Below, piece after piece: positions 11,893-20,900 of a stretch of DNA of 64,000 nt (its first letter is position 1; each line of letters starts with the position of its first letter). The notes beneath the pieces were generated by a model. That model did not search any database and was not told where the DNA came from. It saw only the letters and a program-made list of their open reading frames with translations. The stretch lies in contig NZ_FZNM01000006.1 of the NCBI RefSeq assembly GCF_900188295.1, positions 145,648 through 209,647 of the forward strand. Direction: 5' to 3'. The position numbers were made by a program, and so were the translations under genes. The stretch comes from Paracoccus sediminis (GTDB lineage Bacteria > Pseudomonadota > Alphaproteobacteria > Rhodobacterales > Rhodobacteraceae).

Positions 11893-12150
11893 TCAGGGCT
11901 GGATCAGCCGCAGGCGATGGACCAGGGTCTGCCAATGGATGCCCAGATCAGCCGCCGTCGCCTTCCAACCGCTGTCATTGCGCGAGAAAATGTCGGGCGT
12001 TCTCGCCAACGACAGCGTGTTGGCGCCATCATGGTTTATCAGCGAACCCAGAGAGCGAGCCGTCAGGCCACGCGCTTCGGCCACGGTACGCGACGCCAGG
12101 ATAGATGCCGACCCGGCTGTGTCGTAACGATGAATCTCTTGCCCCGTTTC
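11893..12150 (-). pseudogene. C-terminal remnant of a PucR/CdaR-type regulator
   Basis: On the minus strand, WKATAADLGIHWQTLVHRL matches the C-terminal helix-turn-helix of PucR-family regulators (atA..L.iHrqTLvyRl). The preceding residues AEARGLTARS fit the end of the central domain. The frame then degenerates and no N-terminal receptor domain is found. PucR proteins control purine or ureide catabolism, which is of interest beside the hydantoin/allantoin module, but this copy looks dead. Confidence 0.45.
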
Positions 12151-12293
12151 GCACTCAAGGCCTTGGACCACTCGCGCTTTCCGCATGTTTTCTGCCATGC
12201 CTCGTGCTGTTGTCGCCGGATTGCTGACCCCTTGCGACAGGATTTCCTAAAGGGGGAACTCGTCCTGACTGACAATGCGGTAGGACACCGAAT

Positions 12294-12420
12294 GCAAGGG
12301 CTATTGTCGGTGCGGGCTTTGCCGGACCACGGACCGCCCATTACGTGCCAAGAGGTTGACCATGTCAGCTTTGGCATTTCAGGCCGCAACGGCGGCCAGG
12401 CCTCGGCCATCTTGCCGATT
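12294..12420 (+). pseudogene. FAD-dependent amine/amino-acid oxidase, N-terminal relic
   Basis: The frame at 12294 reads ARAIVGAGFAGPRTAHY, a dinucleotide-binding motif (GxGxxG). It stops after about 60 nt. In another frame the sequence resumes as FGISGRNGGQAS, the ASGRNGGQ signature of DAO-family oxidases (PuuB-like). The order matches the family, but the linking segment is deleted and out of frame. No further homology was seen downstream. Confidence 0.5.
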
Positions 12421-12761
12421 CCGCTGCATCAGATGGCGAAGCTTTCCTCTCATACCGATGCTCTGGGCTTGCAAAGGGCGACGAACGATAACCGTGGACC
12501 AGATCGGTTGCCTACTGACCGCCGAGAGGGCGTCGAGGCGGATCCGGCGGATGTGCCGCCGCCACCCCATGAAGTTGCACCATTTCGGCAAGAACATGTT
12601 TCGCATCGGCCGGCCCTTGCCGGAGGATCATACCAAATCGCATTGAGGAAAACCGCTTTCAGAAAAGACAGTCGAGGTTCTTCTGACTGTTGCGCGATTT
12701 TGATACGATGTGTGTTGACAGGTGCTGACGTGGATAACGGACCTTATAGAAGACGCGGGAC
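12421..12761. other. decayed region without a recognisable gene
   Basis: About 340 bases lie between the oxidase relic and the antitoxin relic. Several frames stay open (high GC) but none has family motifs. A TTGACA at about 12715 has no matching -10 box. Confidence 0.4.
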
Positions 12762-13008
12762 ATGCCAGCCCAGCGGGTGCGGATTATCGAAAGCTGCAAG
12801 TTCGTCATTCCCGCCCCATGGACGCGAAATGAGCATTGTGGCCGGCGACACGGTGCTGGTCGATATCGAGGGCGGTGAAATGCAGATGCGCTCGCTTTCC
12901 CAAATGGTTGCCCGCGCGCAACCCATCCTGCGGCGCCATGTGCCGGACGACATATCCTTGGCGGACAAGCTGATCGCCCACCGCCGCCGCGAGGAGGAGC
13001 CCGGATAA
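12762..13008 (+). pseudogene. VapB-type (AbrB/MazE) antitoxin, frameshifted
   Basis: From the ATG at 12762 the first frame reads MPAQRVRIIESCKFVIPAP, an AbrB-like swapped-hairpin strand (GRIVIPA pattern). The second half is one frame over: EMSIVAGDTVLVDIEGGEMQ, then the VapB tail LRRHVPDDISLADKLIAHRR. The break is near 12815-12820 in CCCCATGG; removing one C restores a continuous frame. A DNA-binding half and a toxin-neutralising tail are both recognisable, so this was a VapB antitoxin. As read it cannot make the full protein. Confidence 0.6.
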
Positions 13009-13013
13009 GGCCG

Positions 13014-13277
13014 TGGTCTTGGATCCTGTGTCCTGAATGGCAACTCGTCCAGCAGCTCGTTGGAAATCGTCATCGTACTTGCTCCTCTCAGGAAGCATGG
13101 ACCCAGTCAGCCATACACAGAAGACCTGACACTCTCCCTTCGGGCTATTGCGTGGGGATGGGGCATGCCTTGCCTTGGCGGTTGAACTTGGCATGCCTAC
13201 CCTGACCGCGGACCAGGCCTGGGCTGGTCATCGACGTACAGGTCGAACTGTTCCGGATCTTACAGCCAGCAACATGA
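13014..13277 (+). pseudogene. VapC-type PIN toxin relic
   Basis: A GTG at 13014, 5 bp after the antitoxin stop, reads VVLDPVS and then stops; PIN domains open VVLDxSAL. The C-terminal part survives at about 13150-13225 as RGDGACLALAVELGMPTLTADQAWAG, which carries the conserved acidic residues of the PIN fold. The final strand VIDVQVELFRI is in yet another frame. About 130 nt fewer than a full VapC are present, so the middle is deleted as well. It is the decayed partner of the antitoxin above. Confidence 0.6.
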
Positions 13278-13353
13278 GGCTGCTGTCTTGCGCTGCTGAC
13301 CCTGTGTCGGCCAGATGCGGATTGCTAGGATCATCGTGCAGGAAGCGCACATC

Positions 13354-14136
13354 CTATTCTGAAAGCTCCATCAAGGCAGCGTTTGCGGCGGCCGCGACCG
13401 CGACGACCAATGGAACATCGAAGCGCGACTGGATGCGTGTTGCCGGCGCCGACAAGGGACCGCCGCCCATGATGACGGCTTCTGCCCCGTCCTCCCGCAC
13501 CGCCTGCTCCACCGCTTCCGCCAAGGCCGCATCAAGCTGGTCGGGCTTCTCGACAAGTTTCTTTGGATCGCCGGGCGTGACGCGGACGCCCTTGAACTGC
13601 TTTCCATAACCGAGTTCCTCGGCTTTGGACCGAAAGGACTCGATGAGCGCGGGATCGGGGGTAATTGTCACGATGGCAAAGGAACGGCCGTTTCGGGCCG
13701 CTTCATGAAAAGCCTGTTCGCCGATGCCCACCACGACGGTGTCGGGCAGCGCGTCGCGCAGTTCGGCAAGACCGGGATCGCTGAACGCGGAAACGATAAG
13801 GGCTGCGACGCCCTCCTCGGCAGCGGCCTGCCGACCGATCTCGACAACGCCGGTGGCGGCCTGAACCATGTCTTCGGGGGTGGTCAGAAGCGGAGGAGCA
13901 TTGTGGTTGGTTCGCCCGAGGATCCGGACACGGTTGCCAGCGGCTTGTTGCGCAAGGGCCGTCATGCTTTCGGTGGCGGCAGCGTTGGAATTGGGATTAA
14001 TCAGGATGATGGTCGGGCTGTCCGCGGAAAGCGCGGTCTCTGCTGCGGAACTTCCTGCAAGGCAGAACACTGCGACGGCGGCAGACGCGATGCAGCGGGA
14101 TAGGGCGGACGCAAGAAAGCGGCATGTCCGAAACAT
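13354..14136 (-). CDS. exported Asp/Glu/hydantoin-racemase-fold protein lacking both catalytic cysteines
   Basis: The start is set at the ATG at 14136 because AAGGA lies about 10 nt upstream and the protein then begins with a clear signal peptide (hydrophobic core ASAAVAVFCLAG, likely cut after SSA-A). The mature part (260 residues in all) follows the racemase family: ILINPNSNAAATESM at the active-site mouth, VSAFSDPGL, FAIVTITPDP and a C-terminal half. The first catalytic Cys (ACFDDPG in the neighbour) is Ala here, and the second (LGCAGM) is Gly (MGGGPL, near residue 225). Racemase or isomerase activity by the two-cysteine mechanism is therefore not expected. A periplasmic ligand-binding role beside the permease is an inference. 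It is the last gene of the racemase-permease operon, 77 bp after the permease. Confidence 0.85.
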   Translation of the reverse strand: MFRTCRFLASALSRCIASAAVAVFCLAGSSAAETALSADSPTIILINPNSNAAATESMTALAQQAAGNRVRILGRTNHNAPPLLTTPEDMVQAATGVVEIGRQAAAEEGVAALIVSAFSDPGLAELRDALPDTVVVGIGEQAFHEAARNGRSFAIVTITPDPALIESFRSKAEELGYGKQFKGVRVTPGDPKKLVEKPDQLDAALAEAVEQAVREDGAEAVIMGGGPLSAPATRIQSRFDVPLVVAVAAAANAALMELSE

Positions 14137-14213
14137 GGGCTTGATCCTTGTGAAAGCGGAGGGAAAAGGTGATTGCCCGGCCCCGTGCGAAAGGCCGGGC
14201 ATCTGATCCTGCA

Positions 14214-15572
14214 TCAGTTCGACAAGAACCGCCGTGCCGAGGGCATGGTCTTCATCAGGAGGTAATAGCTCAGCCCTGCGGGGATCAGGCTGGCATACCA
14301 CGATATACCCGAAAAGATCAGCGCGAAGACAATCCCGATTGCCGTTGCAAGGATCGCGGCCCAGTTCACCCCTTTATAGGGTCCGTCTTCGTCATAAAGC
14401 AGATCCAGGTTCAGCTGGCGCTTGCGCAGGACATAGTAGTCCACCACCAGCACCGCAAAGATCGGTCCCAGGAAGGCCGAATAGGTCTGGATGAACAGGT
14501 TGAGTCCGGCAGCGGATTCGTCCTTGACCAACTCCCACGGGAAGGTCGCGAACGCCAAAAGCCCCACCAGCACCGCCGAAATCTTGAAGTTCAGCTTGAA
14601 GATATCCATCAGCGCATAGGCGGGCGGGATCACGTTGTTCAGGACGTTGGTCGTCACCTGCGCGAACACGATGAACAGCAGCGTGATAATCAAAAGGATC
14701 TTGTTGTCCACCGCGCTCGAGAAGACCTTGATCGGATCGACCTCTCCCGTGGCACTGGACACCATCAGTCCGATCAGGCCCATGAACAACGTCGCCGGCA
14801 GGATCGAATTGGCATAGATCACCACCTGGCGCAGCGGCGAGACGCTTTCCTTCAGTTCCCGCGAATAGTCCGACACGTTCAGCATCATGGTGCTGTAGAC
14901 GCCCAGAAACAGCATCGTGGCGCCCCAGAACGGGGCGCCCCAGGTGCCCTCGGCTTGCAGCAGATTGGTAGAAATGGCATCGCCGTATTTGTTGATGACG
15001 CTGACGAACATATAGATCAGCGCCCCGATGATGAAGATCGAACCGATGTTCTCCAGCCATTTGATGCCGCTGAAGCCCAGCACCGACAGTCCGATCTGCA
15101 GGAACTGGAAGGCGATAAACCAGAAGACGATGTTGTCGAATCCGAACAGCGTCACCGACACAAGGTTCAGCGCCCCGGCCCCGATCCAGCTTTGAAAGCC
15201 GAACCAGACGATCGCTGGAACCGACCGGACCAGGGCCGGCAGGCGCGTGCCGGCAAAGCCAAACGACGACCGCGCCTGCACCATGAACGGGATGCCGTAT
15301 TTGTGGCCTGCGGCGCCATTGATCGCCAGGGCAACCCCGATCACGGTGCAACCGATGGCAATGGCAAGGAACACCTGCAAAAGATTCAGCGTCCCCGCCA
15401 GGCCCGAACCGACGGTAAACGTCCCGATGGACACGCAGCCACCCAGCCAGGCAAACAGATAAGACCAAGGATCCATGATCCGATGGCGTTGGGGGGCAAG
15501 CGTTTCCTCGCCCACCTTCTTGTGATCGGGCTCGATGCTCTGGCTGCCGGCCAGGCTTTCTGTCGACGACAT
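14214..15572 (-). CDS. NCS1-family permease (hydantoin/allantoin/nucleobase type)
   Basis: The start at 15572 (MSSTESLAG) has GGGGAGG 8 nt upstream; the frame runs 21 codons further back without support. The 452-residue protein has about 12 hydrophobic helices. An NCS1 opening (PQRHRIMDPWSYLFAWLGGCVSIGTFTVG), the SSFGFAGTRLPALVRSVPAIVWFGFQSW region of helix 3, and NVSDYSREL in helix 6 are visible. NCS1 carriers such as Mhp1 and PucI import hydantoins, allantoin or nucleobases with Na+ or H+. Racemase genes on both sides point to a chiral hydantoin-like substrate. The exact solute is inferred. Confidence 0.9.
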   Translation of the reverse strand: MSSTESLAGSQSIEPDHKKVGEETLAPQRHRIMDPWSYLFAWLGGCVSIGTFTVGSGLAGTLNLLQVFLAIAIGCTVIGVALAINGAAGHKYGIPFMVQARSSFGFAGTRLPALVRSVPAIVWFGFQSWIGAGALNLVSVTLFGFDNIVFWFIAFQFLQIGLSVLGFSGIKWLENIGSIFIIGALIYMFVSVINKYGDAISTNLLQAEGTWGAPFWGATMLFLGVYSTMMLNVSDYSRELKESVSPLRQVVIYANSILPATLFMGLIGLMVSSATGEVDPIKVFSSAVDNKILLIITLLFIVFAQVTTNVLNNVIPPAYALMDIFKLNFKISAVLVGLLAFATFPWELVKDESAAGLNLFIQTYSAFLGPIFAVLVVDYYVLRKRQLNLDLLYDEDGPYKGVNWAAILATAIGIVFALIFSGISWYASLIPAGLSYYLLMKTMPSARRFLSN

Positions 15573-15604
15573 CTTTTCATCCTCCCCTGTTGTGAGATTG
15601 TGGC

Positions 15605-16303
15605 TTATTTCTGGTTTGGCTGCGCATAGGCGCAAATCTTGCTGGTCCCCAGGCCGATCCCCGCCAGCCCTTCGACAAACTTGACGGCAACGGTGACGCC
15701 GTCGATGACCGGCACCCCGGTTTCGCGCGACAGCCAGTCGGTCAGATCGGCCATTCCCGCGCAGCCAAGAACAATGGCCTCGCAGTTGTCCTCGCGGATG
15801 GCCCGCAGGATTTCATCGCGCACCTTTTCCCTGGCGCCCGAGTCTTCTTCCTCCAGCGCCAGAACGGGGATGCTGGCCGACCGGACCTTGCGGCACTGGT
15901 GGTCCACGCCATAGCGGCGGGCCAGCTCCTCGATCACCGGGACCGAACGCGGCAGCGTGGTGACGACCGAAAAGCTGGTGGCCAGCATGGTCGCGGCCTT
16001 CATGGCAGCCTCGGCGATGCCGATGACCGGGCCCGTGGCCAGTTCGCGGCAGGCGCCGATGCCCGGATCGTCGAAACAGGCCACCACGACGCCCGCCACG
16101 CCCTGTTCCTCGCCCGCGCGGACATGGCGCAGCAGGGTGGGCACCGACATCGCCTCATCATGATGTCCCTCGATGCTGGCGGGCGACCCTTCTCCGGTTC
16201 GCGCGACGATCTCGACCCCCGGTCCGACGACGCGCCGGGCACTGGCGGCGATTTTGTCGGTCATCGAGGCTGTGGCATTGGGATTGACGAGAAGAATTTT
16301 CAT
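15605..16303 (-). CDS. hydantoin/allantoin racemase (Asp/Glu racemase superfamily)
   Basis: The 232-residue cytoplasmic enzyme begins MKILLVNPNATASMTDKI. GGAGGTG lies about 5 nt before the ATG at 16303, which is preferred to an in-frame GTG at 16309. The two catalytic cysteines are Cys76 (VACFDDPG) and Cys181 (VLGCAGM), the same numbers as in characterised rhizobial hydantoin racemase. It interconverts enantiomers of 5-substituted hydantoins or allantoin so that a stereospecific amidohydrolase can use both. No hydantoinase or allantoinase gene is in the window. It is the first gene of the minus-strand operon (racemase, permease, exported paralogue), divergent from the GntR regulator. Confidence 0.88.
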   Translation of the reverse strand: MKILLVNPNATASMTDKIAASARRVVGPGVEIVARTGEGSPASIEGHHDEAMSVPTLLRHVRAGEEQGVAGVVVACFDDPGIGACRELATGPVIGIAEAAMKAATMLATSFSVVTTLPRSVPVIEELARRYGVDHQCRKVRSASIPVLALEEEDSGAREKVRDEILRAIREDNCEAIVLGCAGMADLTDWLSRETGVPVIDGVTVAVKFVEGLAGIGLGTSKICAYAQPNQK

Positions 16304-16335
16304 GAGCACCTCCGGCCTGTCTCTATTTCCGGATC

Positions 16336-16368
16336 GTCAACGATTCTTATGCAACCTGTCAACGATTC
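16336..16368. promoter_or_regulatory. paired direct repeat, candidate GntR operator
   Basis: Two identical 11-mers GTCAACGATTC (16336-16346 and 16358-16368) are spaced 22 bp start to start, about two helical turns, so they lie on the same DNA face. They sit between the divergent racemase operon (start 16303) and the GntR gene (start 16453). A regulator of that family encoded next door is the natural ligand. Binding is inferred. Confidence 0.55.
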
Positions 16369-16452
16369 ATATTCAAGCCGGTGCACGGCGCCTTGTGCTG
16401 CACGAAATGGCGACATAGTTTCCCCAAGAAAGCAGGGGGTAAAATCAGTCTC

Positions 16453-17121
16453 ATGGCAGAGAATGCGGAAAACTTGATCGTCGACGGGGTGATCGAGGCT
16501 ATTCTCGAGCGGCGGCTGCGCGCGGGCACCAAGCTGAGCGAACCGGAACTCTGCGAAATTTATGATTGCAGCCGGACGGACGTGCGCCGTGCGCTTGTCA
16601 TTCTGGCCACCCGCAAGACCGTCGAACTCCGGCGCAACCGCGGCGCCTTTGTGCGCGTGCCCAGCCAGCCTGAGGCGCGCAATGTCTTTCAGGCACGCCG
16701 GGCCATTGAAAAGACCTTGGCACGCAACGCCGCCCAGCACGCCAAGAAGATAGATCTCGCCGCACTGGACAAAGTGGTGCAGGCCGAAATTGCTGCTCGC
16801 GAGAGCGGTGACCGCGCCCGAGCGATCCGCCTGTCGGGCGAATTCCACATGGTCTTGGCCAAGATCGGGCAGAACGACGTTTTAGCCGAGTTTCTGCACG
16901 AACTGGTCATGCGCAGTTCGCTTATCATCGGCTTGTTTTCGGGATCGAACCATGTCCTGTGCCAAGACGATGAGCATGGCGAGATCGCTGCGGCAATCCA
17001 AAGGGGAGACGGGATCAGAGCGAGCGACCTGCTGGAAGCGCATCTTCGCCATATCGAGGCGCAACTGATTTTCGACACCATGCCGGAAGCAAGCGACTTG
17101 CGTCATATTCTTGGCAGATAG
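16453..17121 (+). CDS. GntR-family regulator (FCD subfamily)
   Basis: The protein has 222 residues from MAENAENLIVDGVIEAI. The winged helix-turn-helix occupies about residues 8-70 (GTKLSEPELCEIYDCSRTDVRRAL, then a wing with ELRRNRGAFV). An all-helical FCD effector domain fills residues 80-215, with FHMVLAKI and the metal/ligand histidines in HLRHIEAQL. The open frame extends to 16381, but the ATG at 16453 gives the normal N-terminus. It is divergent from the hydantoin/allantoin operon and probably controls it. FCD-type GntR proteins usually repress until a carboxylate or ureide metabolite binds. Confidence 0.9.
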   Translation: MAENAENLIVDGVIEAILERRLRAGTKLSEPELCEIYDCSRTDVRRALVILATRKTVELRRNRGAFVRVPSQPEARNVFQARRAIEKTLARNAAQHAKKIDLAALDKVVQAEIAARESGDRARAIRLSGEFHMVLAKIGQNDVLAEFLHELVMRSSLIIGLFSGSNHVLCQDDEHGEIAAAIQRGDGIRASDLLEAHLRHIEAQLIFDTMPEASDLRHILGR

Positions 17122-17576
17122 AACACGCGGCCCGTATTCTCCTTGCCTCCGTCTTGTGCATCAGTTGACCGATTGGATTGCGCATTTCGTCCTTCCACTT
17201 TGGCGCTGGCGTCGTGCCTGCGGAACGCAGACGCAGAATATCGCGCGGCTTGCGCTGGGGCGTTTGGCGATCTGGGCGCCGATGGCGCCAGGCACACGAC
17301 GCCATGCCAAGGCCCGTGACCATGTGCCGCCTATCGGTCGGTAATCCTCCTTGCCGATCCCGCTCTCGTCGACGACGATCTTGCTTGGAAGGCGGTTGGC
17401 TCGCTGCCCCACATCGACACCATAAGGTTCAAAGTCCTTTCGAACCTGACGACCGCGCGATAGAGATAAGCCCACGGCCCACGGATGCAGGCTTTCGTCC
17501 AATCGCCGGAACCTGTCAGCCGGCGGTTTTCGTCTGCGCCCGCGCTGTGCACTCACGCCGGCATGCCATCCCGGCC
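17122..17576. other. intergenic stretch with an unidentified decayed frame
   Basis: No intact gene is present. On the minus strand about 17280-17480, a protein-like stretch containing RKDFEPYGVDVGQRAN and IVVDESGIGKEDYRPIGGTW, then SRALAWRRVPGAIG, looks too ordered to be random. It has no clean start and no family I can name. It may be another gene remnant. Confidence 0.4.
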
Positions 17577-17957
17577 CTAGGCCGTTTGCGCCGGAATGAT
17601 CCTTGCCAAGACCCGGCAGAGCTTGCCCGACCCGACGGGTTTTTCGCATCTCGGCTTGCCGCAAAAGCGCGCCGGGATGATGGACTGGTCATAGCCGGTC
17701 GTGAACAGGAACGGCACGCCCCGCGCGCAAAGCCGGTCCGCCGCAGGAAAGATCATTTCTCCGCCCAGGTTGATGTCAAGGATGGCCGCGTCGATGCACG
17801 GCGTGCATTCGATCAGATCCACCGCCCTTTCGACCGACGGGGCGGGACCGATCACAATCGCGCCCATGCCGGCAAGTTCCTGCGTCAGATCCATGGCCAT
17901 GACGTATTCGTCCTCGGCCACCAAGATCCTCCGGCCCGTCAAGCGATTGTCGGTCAT
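17577..17957 (-). CDS. single-domain response regulator (receiver only)
   Basis: The 126-residue protein has one receiver domain: acidic pocket AEDE near residue 14, phospho-acceptor Asp in AAILDINLGG, Thr in FLFTTGYD and Lys in CEKP. The start ATG overlaps the stop of the upstream HWE kinase by 4 bp (ATGA), so the kinase is the expected phosphodonor. Without an output domain it would act by protein contact or as a phosphate sink, as is typical of receivers paired with HWE kinases. Confidence 0.9.
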   Translation of the reverse strand: MTDNRLTGRRILVAEDEYVMAMDLTQELAGMGAIVIGPAPSVERAVDLIECTPCIDAAILDINLGGEMIFPAADRLCARGVPFLFTTGYDQSIIPARFCGKPRCEKPVGSGKLCRVLARIIPAQTA

Positions 17958-20900
17958 GGTCGCCTCTTTCCTGAACCATTGCTTGCCGAAACCGGGATCG
18001 AGATGGTGCAGTGGATGCCGTCTTCGCGAAAGGCATAGCCGGTCCTGGCGCCCAGTTGATACGGCAAGGCCTTTTCGATCAGTTCGCGCCCTTGGCCGGT
18101 GCCCCGCGGCGCGTGGTGCGCAGACGGCATCCTGACGCCGCTTTCGTGCCAGTCGATGTGCAGCCACGGCCGGCCACGGTCGTCGGGCGGTCCCATCCGC
18201 CAGCGGATCGTCAGCCGGGCCTGGGGTTGGCCCAGAGCGCCATACTTGACCGCATTGGTCGCCAGTTCGTGCAGCGCCATGGCGAGCATCTGGACCATGC
18301 TGGACCGCAACCGGATGCCGGATGGCCCGTCGATCACGACGCGGTCGGCAGCGCCGTCCATGGCCGCCAGTTCGGCCGCGATCAATTCGTCAAAGGTGAC
18401 GCGGTCGGTGTCGCCCAGCCGCGAAAGCAGGCCCTGCGCGCGGGCCAATGCTTCCAGCCTGTCCTGGAAGCGGTCCCGGAAATGACCAAAGTCGCGGCTG
18501 GTTTCGCCCGTCCGGTCGGCCATCGATCGGACGACGGCCATCAGATTGCGGGTGCGGTGCTGAAGTTCGCCCACCAGAACCCTTTGACGTTCCTGCAACA
18601 GGCGCAGGTCGTGGATGTCGGTCGAGGTGCCAAGCCATTCGATGATCCTGCCCGATTCGTCCCGAACCGGCGCGGCGCGGGTCTGGAACCAGCGGAAATC
18701 CTGCCCCGCGGCGTGGCACAGCCGGTATTCGACCTCGAATCCGCCTGTTTCCAGGGCATGGGACCAGGCCTCGCACGCTGCGCCCCGATCCTCGGGATGG
18801 ACCATCTCAAGCCAGCCCCAGCCGTGGCTGTCCGGGCCGTACTGGCCGGTATAGGCCGTCCACTGCGGGCTGGCCCAAGTCCAGTCGCCGCTGCCGATCG
18901 CCCGCCAGACAAGCTGTGGAATGCCCTCGATCAGAGTTTGCAGACGCAGTTCCGTTTCCCGCATTTCGGTCAGATCGTGGCCGATGCCGCCGACCAGAAC
19001 AACCCTGCCCTCCTCGTCTATGATCGGAAAGTCGGTGTTGCGCAGCCAGCGAACTGCATGGTCGCAAGGCCGCCGGATGCGATAGTCGAAGGTGACGTGT
19101 TCGCCGCCCCGCACACGCCGGATGGCGTCTGACGCGTGTTGCCGGTCTTCGGGCAGAATCAGGTCAAGCCAGCTTCGATAGTTGTTGCCGGCAAGCGCGT
19201 CGTCGCGGGCGATGCCATAGATCGCCTCGAAAGCCGGAGTCAGATACTGCCATTGCAGGGTCTTGGCGTCGCGAAGCCACAAGACATCCTGTGAGGCTTC
19301 GCCGAACTGGCGCAGCCGCTCCTCGCTTTTGCGCAGCGCGGCCTCGGCCCGTTTGAGATCGGTCACGTCCTGGGCAATGCCGCCGCCGCGCTTGACGATT
19401 CCCCGGTCGTGGATAGGAAAGCCGGTGTCCCTGATCCAGCGAACATCGCCGTCAGGACGAAGGATGCGGTATTCGACAATGGCGGGCTCGCCTGCCAGCA
19501 GACCCGACATGGCGCGGCCTGCCTGCGCCCGATCGTCAGGGTGAACCAAGTCGGTCCACCGCGAGAGATCGGCCATTACCACATCGCCGCTTTCGCCCCA
19601 GATGCGGTCGAACGCGGAACTGAGATATTGAAGGCGCATCGTGTCGACATCGACGATCCACAGGGCGTTGGGGCTGTTTTCCCCGAATTCGCGAAAGCGT
19701 TCCTCGCTTGCGCGCAGCGCGGCTTCGGCGCGGGCGCGTTCAACCGCGGCCCAGGTCCGTTCGGCGACATCCTCGACCAGGGCGGTGTCTGCCGGGGTCC
19801 AGCGGCGCGGTCGGGCGCTGACCACGCACATCGCGCTGACCAGAACGCCGTTCTTGACCAGCGGGCTGTTCACGAAGGCGGCCAGCTTCAGCGCCCGATA
19901 GGCCGGGCGGTCGGTGTCGCACAGATCCAGGTCGGCGTCGGCATCATGGACCACAACGGTCCGCCCCGCCTGCATGCGCGCCAGAACGGCCCCATAGCTT
20001 GCAAAGGAATGCTGCCCGACCAGGGTGGGAGAGTCGTCCGCCAGATATTCTTGTTCAACTGTCGCCACCTGCCGATCCTGATCCAGTTGCACATAATAGG
20101 TTCGGTCAGCGCCAAGATGTTCGCCCAGCAAGCGGCTGGCCTCGTTCTGGATCGCGACCGGATCGGCAAGCAAGCGTATCGCGTCGGCAAGCCTCAACAG
20201 AAAGGTCTGACGTTCCTCGCTGTCGCGCAAGACGGTTTCGGCGCGGCGGCGTTCGGTGACGTCGTCGAACAGGGCGGCAAAGCGATCCTCTCCGCGCGGA
20301 TAGATCGTCACCTCGTAGAAACGCCCGGACCCCGCGACCTCGTGTTCGATGCGTTCGGGCTGGCCGGTGGCGACGATACGGCCGATTTCGTCGGGCCACC
20401 AGCGTTCCAGGCCGGGGATGATGTCGCGGGCGGTCCTGCCCCGGATATGATGGGCGTCCATTCCCACCAGGCGTTCAAAGGCGGGGTTCATGTCCAGAAT
20501 GCGATAATCGACCGGTTTGCCCGCATCGTCGCGGATCAGTTCGCATTCGTCATAGCCCTGCCCCATCGTCTCGAACAGCGAACGATATCGCATCTCGCTT
20601 TCGTTCAATGCCGCTTCGGCCTCGGCCCTTTCGATGGCCATCAGGGCACGGCGCGCGACATCGCGGATCAGGTCGATTTCGTCCTTGTCCCAGGCGCGAG
20701 GCCGTTCGGCATGGGCACCGATCCCGGCGGCATATTCGCCATGGCGCAGCAACGGCACATTAACAAAAGCCGCAACGCCCATGTCCCGAAAGGCCGCGCG
20801 CTGCTGGTCCGTCAGGCCGGGATCGGCATCCACATCGGCAACCGCAATCACCGTTCCTTGCGCAAAGGTCTTGAACCGCGCGCCGATGATGTCGGCCAGC

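Noticed and set aside
14169..15629. Plus-strand frame of 486 codons opposite the NCS1 permease
   Set aside because: Gln/Arg/Asp-biased shadow of membrane helices; the minus-strand gene has clear permease motifs.
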